DNA of 40,430 bases from GH45 sp046704385 (GTDB lineage: Bacteria > Bacteroidota > Bacteroidia > Bacteroidales > SZUA-534), in contig JBJKSB010000083.1 of NCBI GenBank assembly GCA_046704385.1, forward strand, positions 1 to 40,430. Direction: 5' to 3'. Of this stretch, positions 34,787-40,430 are shown one piece after another. Position 1 is the first letter of the stretch. Every line of letters starts with the position of its first letter. Position numbers and translations under genes: made by a program. The notes under the pieces were generated by a model. That model made no database searches, had not been told where the DNA came from, and was given only the letters and a program-made list of their open reading frames with translations.

Positions 34787-34802
34787 ATCTCCCCGGGGAG
34801 AT
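34787..34802. repeat. Perfect 16-bp palindrome between prfA and pyrF
   Basis: ATCTCCCCGGGGAGAT is fully self-complementary. It has no T-run after it, so it is not a standard terminator; a protein-binding site or RNA processing hairpin is possible. The 114-bp gap separates prfA from pyrF. Confidence 0.55.
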
Positions 34803-34862
34803 TTCAGACACTATTTGACAGAGGATAATTAATATATGTAAACGCTGAAAAATCATAAAATA

Positions 34863-35678
34863 ATGAATAGCAAACAACTATTTGAACAAATACAAAAAAA
34901 ACGCAGCTTTTTATGTGTAGGATTAGACAGCGATATTGAAAAAATACCGGCTCATTTGAAAACGCTGGATGATCCTGTTTTTGAGTTTAACAAACAGATT
35001 ATTAATGCCACACAGGAATTCGCGGTAGCTTACAAACCAAACCTGGCCTTTTATGAGGCTCATGGGGTAAAGGGATGGAACAGTTTACAAAAAACCGCTG
35101 CTTATATCCGTGAAAAATATCCTGAACAATTTATTATTGCCGATGCCAAAAGAGGTGACATTGGTAATACCTCAAAAATGTACGCCCGTGCTTTTTTCGA
35201 CGAAATGGATTTTGATGCCATTACGGTTGCGCCTTACATGGGTGAAGATTCGGTAACACCTTTTTTCGGTTACCCTGATAAATGGGTTATTTTACTTGGG
35301 ATTACATCGAATAAAGGTGCTGACGATTTCCAATTTACAGGCAATCCGCCGTTATATCAGCAGGTATTGAAGAAAGCCCAGTTTTGGGCTTCGCCCGATG
35401 AGTTAATGTTTGTTGCCGGGGCAACACGGGCTTCCATGATTGAAGAAATCAGAAGTTTGGCTCCCAATCATTTTCTACTGGTTCCTGGAATAGGAGCCCA
35501 GGGCGGTAGCCTGGCCGAAGTTGCAAAACACGGAATGAACAAACGATGTGGCCTTTTAGTAAATTCATCACGGGGAATTATTTATGCGGATGATTCTCAG
35601 GATTTTGCTCAAATTGCCGGCGAAAAGGCCAAAGAATTACGCGACGAAATGGATCAGCTTTTAGATTTATATTGCTGA
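34863..35678 (+). CDS. pyrF: Orotidine 5'-phosphate decarboxylase (type 2)
   Basis: This 271-aa TIM-barrel enzyme makes UMP from OMP, the last step of UMP synthesis. The catalytic motif DAKRGDIGNTSKMYA is present (Lys and Asp residues), along with the N-terminal CVGLDSDIEKIP and the late LLVPGIGAQGG and NSSRGIIYA phosphate-binding loops. Length and motif spacing fit the longer type 2 group (about 270 aa) rather than the 230-aa group. Confidence 0.95.
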   Translation: MNSKQLFEQIQKKRSFLCVGLDSDIEKIPAHLKTLDDPVFEFNKQIINATQEFAVAYKPNLAFYEAHGVKGWNSLQKTAAYIREKYPEQFIIADAKRGDIGNTSKMYARAFFDEMDFDAITVAPYMGEDSVTPFFGYPDKWVILLGITSNKGADDFQFTGNPPLYQQVLKKAQFWASPDELMFVAGATRASMIEEIRSLAPNHFLLVPGIGAQGGSLAEVAKHGMNKRCGLLVNSSRGIIYADDSQDFAQIAGEKAKELRDEMDQLLDLYC

Positions 35679-35795
35679 TTATATTTAAACCTCAATCTGT
35701 ACCACCGCCTTCCAGGCGATTTTAAGTTCAGAGTTAATGTAAGACCCGAACTGTTTACCGGCAAGATGCCAGTGGTCAATTATTGTACTGCGGGG

Positions 35796-35932
35796 CTGTA
35801 TCAAAAGCATCAAAATAAATAAAAAGCCACCAAACCACAAAGGCACCAAGTAATACAAAATACCAAATATTAGTATTTTACAAATTAGAGGATTTTGGTG
35901 TTTTAGTGGCAAAGTAATTGCTTTTGATACAG
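35796..35932. repeat. MITE-like palindromic element with 14-bp terminal inverted repeats
   Basis: CTGTATCAAAAGCA (35796-35809) and its exact complement TGCTTTTGATACAG (35919-35932) bound 137 bp. Inside, GCCACCAAACCAC and GGTGTTTTAGTGGC form a second, imperfect inverted pair, and AAAATAC/GTATTTT a third at the centre. No transposase is encoded and no clear target duplication is seen. A 75-codon minus-strand frame crosses it and is judged spurious. The flanking 35679-35795 shows nothing recognisable. Confidence 0.6.
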
Positions 35933-35983
35933 TTCATTTACATACAGAGCTTTTACTAGCAGATTGTTGGTGTATGATATGAG

Positions 35984-36079
35984 TAGTAAAATGATCCGGC
36001 TCCATAGTAGCGAACTTATGGTAAGTTGAATCCGCAAAGCATATGAAGAGAGTTCCGTAGGAACGACATTATTTTACTA
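35984..36079. repeat. Second small palindromic element containing GTTCCGTAGGAAC
   Basis: TAGTAAAATGAT (35984-35995) and ATTATTTTACTA (36068-36079) pair at 11 of 12 positions. Within lie CCATA/TATGG and a tight hairpin GTTCC-GTA-GGAAC (36052-36064). The GTTCCGTAGGAACGACA string resembles a dispersed repeat I recall from other Bacteroidota genomes; that memory needs a search. It ends 77 bp before the DUF2851 gene. Confidence 0.5.
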
Positions 36080-36156
36080 TAAATTCACCGAAAATTTTAC
36101 CACCTCTAATTATTTTCCTATTTTCATGTGTTCAATATTTTATAACCAAAGCCGGA

Positions 36157-37425
36157 ATGAAGGAAGATTTTTTACATTACCTGTGGCAGAATTCACTTTA
36201 TAATAAGTCACTGGAATTACAGGATGGCACTGTTGTTGAAATTCTTTCACCCGGAACTAAAAACCACGATTCAGGACCGGATTTTTTCAATGCCAAAGTA
36301 AAAATAGGCCAAACTGTTTGGGCCGGAAATGTTGAGATACATGTAAATGCTTCCGACTGGTTCAGGCATAATCATCACAATGACCCGTCGTATGATAATA
36401 TTATTTTGCATGTTGTAGCAAACAACGATGGTGAAATTAAGCGAGTCAGCGGTGAGAGTACCCCTGTGATTGTGTTAAAAGCTCAAAACGAAGTATACAA
36501 TCAGTATCTTTTTTTAATGCAAAGCCAAAGCTGGGTACCATGCGAATCATTTATTAATAAGGTAAATGAATTAGTGTTGATGGAATGGAAAGATGCCTTG
36601 CTGGTGGAAAGGCTTACCCAGAAATCAGGACTTATTGAAGATCGATATCATCAGAATAATAAAAATTGGGAAGAAACTTTTTACCAGACGTTGGCTTATA
36701 ATTTTGGGTTTAAGATTAATGCCCAACCCTTTGAGATGCTCGCAAAGTCAATTCCACTCATTTATCTGGGTAAACATAAAGACGATTTGCTTTTAATTGA
36801 AGCTCTGCTTTTCGGGCAATCGGGGTTATTACCGGAAGATCCGGCAGATGATTATACCATGCAACTGGCAAAGGATTACCGCCATTTAAAAAATAAATTC
36901 GGTTTGCAGCCTTTAAGTGGTCATTTATGGAAATTTTCAAAACTTCGTCCGGCAAACTTTCCTACTATTCGGATAGCCCAGTTTGCCCGGTTAATTTTTA
37001 AATCGAATGCGTTAATGTCGCTGATACTTGAAGCCGGAAATTTTGTAGAGGTTAAAAAGTATTTTGATCTTGAAGTTTCTGATTACTGGAAAACACACTT
37101 TGTATTTGAAAAATGCTCGGAATACAGCAATAAATTGTTTGGAGAAAGTGCTTTTCAGAATATCCTGATTAATAGTATTGCTCCCTTTTTTGCTTTTTAT
37201 TCAGGCTGCAATGGTAAAATGATATATATGGAAAAGGCAGTCGATTGGCTATCACAAATTAAGGCCGAGCAAAACCATATTATCAAACATTGGAAATCAT
37301 TGGGTTTGGATATAAAGAATGCATTCGATTCGCAGGCGTTGATACAGTTAAAAAATCAATATTGTGATAAACGCAGGTGCTTAAATTGCCGTATTGGTAA
37401 CCAGGTAATTCAACATAAATATTAG
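36157..37425 (+). CDS. DUF2851 family protein
   Basis: This 422-aa protein matches DUF2851, a family common in Bacteroidota and of unknown function. Landmarks are the opening MKEDFLHYLWQNSLYN, the acidic patch SPGTKNHDSGPDFFNAKV followed by GNVEIHVNASDWFRH and DNIILHVVAN, the RLTQKSGLIEDR segment, and a C-terminal Cys cluster (YCDKRRCLNC) that could bind metal. The D-x-GPDF and EIH-x-W elements recall metal-dependent nuclease-like sites, but this is speculation. It lies 2 bp before the potassium channel gene, so co-expression is likely. Confidence 0.85.
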   Translation: MKEDFLHYLWQNSLYNKSLELQDGTVVEILSPGTKNHDSGPDFFNAKVKIGQTVWAGNVEIHVNASDWFRHNHHNDPSYDNIILHVVANNDGEIKRVSGESTPVIVLKAQNEVYNQYLFLMQSQSWVPCESFINKVNELVLMEWKDALLVERLTQKSGLIEDRYHQNNKNWEETFYQTLAYNFGFKINAQPFEMLAKSIPLIYLGKHKDDLLLIEALLFGQSGLLPEDPADDYTMQLAKDYRHLKNKFGLQPLSGHLWKFSKLRPANFPTIRIAQFARLIFKSNALMSLILEAGNFVEVKKYFDLEVSDYWKTHFVFEKCSEYSNKLFGESAFQNILINSIAPFFAFYSGCNGKMIYMEKAVDWLSQIKAEQNHIIKHWKSLGLDIKNAFDSQALIQLKNQYCDKRRCLNCRIGNQVIQHKY

Positions 37426-37427
37426 TT

Positions 37428-38435
37428 ATGAGAAAGAGGTTCTCATCACTCACCATTTCCTTAGCCATGTTGATCTTTATCATTGTGATTGGTTCGGTTG
37501 GCTATATGATTATTGAAGGTTATTCGTTGCTCGAGGCTATATTTATGACAGTTATTACGGTCTCGACGGTGGGATTTCGCGAAATCAGGCCATTATCATC
37601 ACCGGGTACCCTATTTACCATTTTTATGATTGTATTCAGCTTTGGTACTTTTGCCTATGCTGTAACTTCCATTACCCGGTTCATTGTGGATGGTGGTTTC
37701 AAGAATTATTTTATTAATAAACGTACTACCCGTAAAATTTCAAAACTCCAAAATCATATCATTATTTGTGGTTATGGCAGGAATGGACATGAAACCGTCC
37801 ATACCCTATACCTGAAAGCTGAGAATTTTGTGGTGATTGAAGAAAATCCTGAAATAGTGGATGAACTCCGGCATAAACGAAAGATTCTGTATGTACACGG
37901 TGATTCTACAGATGATGAAACGTTGAGAAAGGCTGGTATCGACAAAGCTCAAGCACTGATCACAACCCTGCCAAATGATGCCGATAATTTATTGGTGGTA
38001 TTGTCGGCTCGTACGCTTCGTAAGGATTTACAGATTATTAGCCGGGCATCGTTTGAGTGGAGTGATGTCAAGTTGCGTAAAGCAGGAGCCGATAATGTAA
38101 TAATGCCCGATCTGGTAGGTGGACGACGCATGGCAAAATTGGTAGCACAGCCCAATACCGTAGCCTTTTTAGATTACATGATGCAAAAAAGGGCCGGCGA
38201 ATCACAGCTCATTGAAATGCAATGTGCCGATTTTTCATGCGCTTTCCAGGATAAAACTATTGGAGAACTTCGGTTTAAGAAAATTTCGGGTGTTAATATC
38301 ATAGGATTAAAAACATCCGACGGCCTTTACTATTTTAATCCCAACACTGATTTCAAACTATCACCCGACTATAAATTATTTGTAATGGGTACGCTGGAAC
38401 AGCTAAATAAGTTGAGAGCGGCAATTTATGAATAG
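37428..38435 (+). CDS. 2TM potassium channel with RCK (TrkA-N/TrkA-C) domains
   Basis: This 335-aa protein has two membrane helices (about 9-30 and 60-86) flanking a pore loop with the filter-like TVGF at 47-50. A cytoplasmic NAD-binding Rossmann domain (ICGYGRNGHETV, about 112-235) and a TrkA-C domain (about 250-330) follow. The layout is that of MthK-like channels, but the usual TVGYGD is TVGFRE here, so the Gly after the aromatic residue is Arg51. Ion selectivity may differ, or the family (common in Bacteroidota) may use TVGF. No separate Trk membrane subunit is nearby. Confidence 0.87.
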   Translation: MRKRFSSLTISLAMLIFIIVIGSVGYMIIEGYSLLEAIFMTVITVSTVGFREIRPLSSPGTLFTIFMIVFSFGTFAYAVTSITRFIVDGGFKNYFINKRTTRKISKLQNHIIICGYGRNGHETVHTLYLKAENFVVIEENPEIVDELRHKRKILYVHGDSTDDETLRKAGIDKAQALITTLPNDADNLLVVLSARTLRKDLQIISRASFEWSDVKLRKAGADNVIMPDLVGGRRMAKLVAQPNTVAFLDYMMQKRAGESQLIEMQCADFSCAFQDKTIGELRFKKISGVNIIGLKTSDGLYYFNPNTDFKLSPDYKLFVMGTLEQLNKLRAAIYE

Positions 38436-38559
38436 TTTTAAAATTATAATGCATTATACTTCATCCCATCCAATTGATCATAATTTGCATGGTTTCAAAA
38501 ACTTTTCAACAATTTGCCATTAAGAATAAACATCATTTAAGCTACTGTGTTGAATCGTT

Positions 38560-38567
38560 TATTTTTG
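38560..38567 (+). promoter_or_regulatory. Putative -7 element for thyA-folA
   Basis: TATTTTTG matches TAnnTTTG, 18 bases before the thyA ATG at 38586. The -33 side is weak. Confidence 0.45.
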
Positions 38568-38585
38568 TTCAAATTTTGAAATAGA

Positions 38586-39380
38586 ATGAAGCCTTACCTG
38601 AAATTACTTGAACACATATTGGAGAACGGCACCCAAAAGGATGACCGGACAGGAACAGGAACTCTCAGCACATTTGGTTACCAAATGCGTTTTGACCTGT
38701 CAGAGGGATTTCCCTGTTTAACTACCAAAAAACTTCATCTTCGGTCAATTATTCATGAGTTGCTTTGGTTTTTAAAAGGGGATACAAATATTAAATATTT
38801 ACAGGAAAACGGTGTACGTATCTGGAACGACTGGGCCGATGAAAATGGCAATTTGGGACATGTTTACGGATACCAATGGCGTTCGTGGCCAAAACCCGAT
38901 GGTACTCATCTCGATCAGATATCACAACTAATTCATGATATAAAAACCAATCCCAATTCGAGACGGTTAATTGTGAGTGCCTGGAATGCCGGTGATATTG
39001 AAAATATGGCCCTGCCACCCTGCCATGCTTTTTTTCAATTTTATGTTAATGATGGAAAATTGTCGTGCCAGCTTTATCAACGTAGCGCCGATGTGTTTTT
39101 GGGTGTGCCATTCAATATTGCCTCGTATGCCTTGTTAACTCTTATGGTGGCTCAGGTATGCGATTTACAACCCGGTGATTTTGTTCATACTTTTGGTGAT
39201 GTACATATTTATTTAAACCATTTAGAGCAGGTTAAACTTCAATTAACCCGCGAACCACGGAAATTACCGAATATGTGGATCAATCCAGAAATTAAAAATA
39301 TATTTGATTTTGCTTTTGATGATTTCAGGCTTGAAAATTATGACCCACATCCTCATATTAAGGGGGAGGTTTCGGTATAG
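38586..39380 (+). CDS. thyA: Thymidylate synthase
   Basis: This 264-aa enzyme converts dUMP to dTMP with methylene-tetrahydrofolate. It is the same length as E. coli ThyA and closely similar: the N-terminal DRTGTGTLSTFGYQMRF, the catalytic Cys146 in LPPCHAFFQFYV, RSADVFLGVPFNIASYALL and the C-terminal NYDPHPHIKGEVSV. Its dihydrofolate product is recycled by the folA product encoded 32 bp downstream, the usual thyA-folA operon. Confidence 0.97.
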   Translation: MKPYLKLLEHILENGTQKDDRTGTGTLSTFGYQMRFDLSEGFPCLTTKKLHLRSIIHELLWFLKGDTNIKYLQENGVRIWNDWADENGNLGHVYGYQWRSWPKPDGTHLDQISQLIHDIKTNPNSRRLIVSAWNAGDIENMALPPCHAFFQFYVNDGKLSCQLYQRSADVFLGVPFNIASYALLTLMVAQVCDLQPGDFVHTFGDVHIYLNHLEQVKLQLTREPRKLPNMWINPEIKNIFDFAFDDFRLENYDPHPHIKGEVSV

Positions 39381-39412
39381 TCAGAGGCTTTACAATTATT
39401 AAAAAATAAACC

Positions 39413-39925
39413 ATGAATTTTAAACCGATGAATAAAACCTTATCAATTATAGTTGCCGTTGCCGAGGATTATGGCATTGGTTATCAAAATAAATTACTTA
39501 CGCATATTTCGGCCGATCTAAAAAGATTTAAGGAAATTACCAGGGGGCATACTGTGGTAATGGGGCGTAATACTTGGTTTTCGCTACCCAACAGGCCATT
39601 ACCCGGGCGTCAGAATATTGTAATTACCAACAATCCCGACGAGGTTTTTGACGGGGCTGTAACCGTATATTCTATCAATGAGGCCATCAGCAAATGCACC
39701 GAGGGAGAAGAAAGTTTCATTATGGGAGGAGCAATGGTTTACAGACAGTTTTTTCCCTTAGCAGATAAATTGTATATAACCCGGATGCATAAAACTTTTA
39801 CTGCAGATACTTTTTTTCCTGAAATTACTCCGGAAGAATGGGAACAAACTTCAAATGAATTGATTGATAATGATTTGCAGGCCGGATTACCATATTCATT
39901 TGTAAATTACTGGCGAAAAAAGTAA
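39413..39925 (+). CDS. folA: Dihydrofolate reductase
   Basis: This 170-aa enzyme reduces dihydrofolate to tetrahydrofolate with NADPH. It has the opening SIIVAVAEDYGIGYQNKLL, the acidic substrate-binding residue in ISADLKRFKEIT, the NADPH motifs VVMGRNTWFSLP and IMGGAMVYRQF, and a late TFFPEI. The usual LPWxLPxD reads LLTHISAD, lacking the Trp, a variation seen within Bacteroidota as far as I recall. An in-frame ATG at 39428 would start closer to the conserved strand and may be the true start. It sits just after thyA. Confidence 0.93.
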   Translation: MNFKPMNKTLSIIVAVAEDYGIGYQNKLLTHISADLKRFKEITRGHTVVMGRNTWFSLPNRPLPGRQNIVITNNPDEVFDGAVTVYSINEAISKCTEGEESFIMGGAMVYRQFFPLADKLYITRMHKTFTADTFFPEITPEEWEQTSNELIDNDLQAGLPYSFVNYWRKK

Positions 39926-40052
39926 GGTTATATCAAAAAAATTGAATTTTTTTTCTTTCCCAAAGCAACCCTTTTAAATAATACTCTATCTTTACCCTAT
40001 CCTAATGAATTAGAACCAGTTCAATATATTAAATTTACAAAAATTCAATCTC

Positions 40053-40430
40053 ATGAAACGACGAGTAATTATTCCATTGATGGCGCTCATTGCGCTTGGT
40101 TTTGTGTCTTGTAATAAAGACAAAGACCCGAATTATAATGTTGATGTTATTGGAACCCCAGTAACTGAAGGTGACACGGTATTTGCTCCTATTACCGTTG
40201 AAGAAAGTAAGTCCTACATTGAAGATGAGGGCACAAAAATGCTGGATGAGTTAAAAATTATGGATGATGAGCCGGCCATTGCAACCAATGCAGCATTAGC
40301 CAACTTTATTTCAAATAGCAACCCGTTTGAGGGAAATCCCGATTTAAATGGCTCAATAGCAAAAAGTATTCCTTTTATCCCGGTATATGCCTCAGTTGAA
40401 TATAATAAAACCGGCGTAAAAGGTATGATG
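40053..40430 (+). CDS. Lipoprotein of unknown function (3' end beyond window)
   Basis: The visible 126 codons start with MKRRVIIPLMALIALGFVSC, a lipoprotein signal with lipobox FVSC (Cys20), followed by an acidic linker (NKDKDPNYNVD). The mature part is Asp/Glu-rich with a predicted helical stretch (EESKSYIEDEGTKMLDELK) and then SNPFEGNPDLNGS. I do not recognise a family. It is preceded by 127 bp without a gene after folA and is likely a separate unit. Confidence 0.7.
   Translation, partial: MKRRVIIPLMALIALGFVSCNKDKDPNYNVDVIGTPVTEGDTVFAPITVEESKSYIEDEGTKMLDELKIMDDEPAIATNAALANFISNSNPFEGNPDLNGSIAKSIPFIPVYASVEYNKTGVKGMM

Noticed and set aside
35685..35912. 75-codon minus-strand frame
   Set aside because: It crosses the inverted-repeat element and its sequence arises from the palindromic core; no start signal and no recognisable domain.
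1..40430. tRNA, rRNA, CRISPR array or prophage
   Set aside because: No cloverleaf with a T-loop motif, no regularly spaced direct repeats, no integrase or structural phage gene was seen by eye.

Overview
The window is a chromosomal stretch from an AT-rich member of the Bacteroidota. Lineage evidence: a type IX secretion system (T9SS) gene at the left edge (porQ-like), a porE-like gene, a secreted protein with a T9SS C-terminal sorting domain, many lipoproteins, DUF2851, a Bacteroidota-style purM-prfA-pyrF cluster, and repeated use of the Bacteroidota promoter pattern (TTTG, about 19-21 bp, TAnnTTTG). A marine or gut Bacteroidales/Marinilabiliales-type organism is my inference from protein flavour; no 16S or tRNA gene is present to test it. 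I saw no rRNA, tRNA, CRISPR array, prophage or intact insertion sequence.

Layout. 1-5.9 kb: 3'-truncated porQ, a LytS-type sensor kinase with FG-GAP/VCBS-like repeats and a degenerate ATP-binding region, a CYTH protein, an M16 peptidase and a PlsC-type acyltransferase. 6-12.6 kb: class II ribonucleotide reductase (nrdJ), then an envelope block with waaA, a predicted outer-membrane protein and a TIGR02265-like protein on the minus strand, divergent from the heptose kinase rfaE1/hldA. 12.7-17.2 kb: a signalling block made of a TPR histidine kinase, its adjacent response regulator and a SiaC (DUF1987) phosphoprotein behind an operator-like palindrome. It is followed by about 650 bp without genes that carries three copies of a 17-bp box and two rightward intrinsic terminators, read here as a cluster of candidate small RNAs. 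17.2-21.4 kb: a small lipoprotein, an 852-aa T9SS-exported SBBP/cadherin-like protein and a 2-hydroxyacid dehydrogenase. 21.4-26.5 kb: a YfiR-domain sensor kinase with a very long coiled coil, priA and a small TPR-like exported protein. 26.6-30.1 kb: an intergenic region with a near-perfect promoter and alternative hairpins, porE, an FKBP-like lipoprotein and tpx. 30.2-32.2 kb: a small lipoprotein, a decayed C10 (streptopain-type) peptidase and a second FKBP lipoprotein. 32.5-40.4 kb: purM, prfA, pyrF, two MITE-like palindromic elements, DUF2851, a 2TM-RCK potassium channel, thyA, folA and a truncated lipoprotein.

How it fits together. Most genes are core functions: nucleotide synthesis (nrdJ, purM, pyrF, thyA, folA), LPS core (waaA, hldA), translation termination (prfA) and replication restart (priA). 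The accessory interest lies in (1) the kinase/regulator/SiaC block and the small-RNA-like region after it, (2) the broken C10 protease, (3) the small palindromic elements upstream of the DUF2851 gene, and (4) the promoter-driven leader or small ORF upstream of porE. All functional statements rest on reading sequence motifs by eye; no database search was run.
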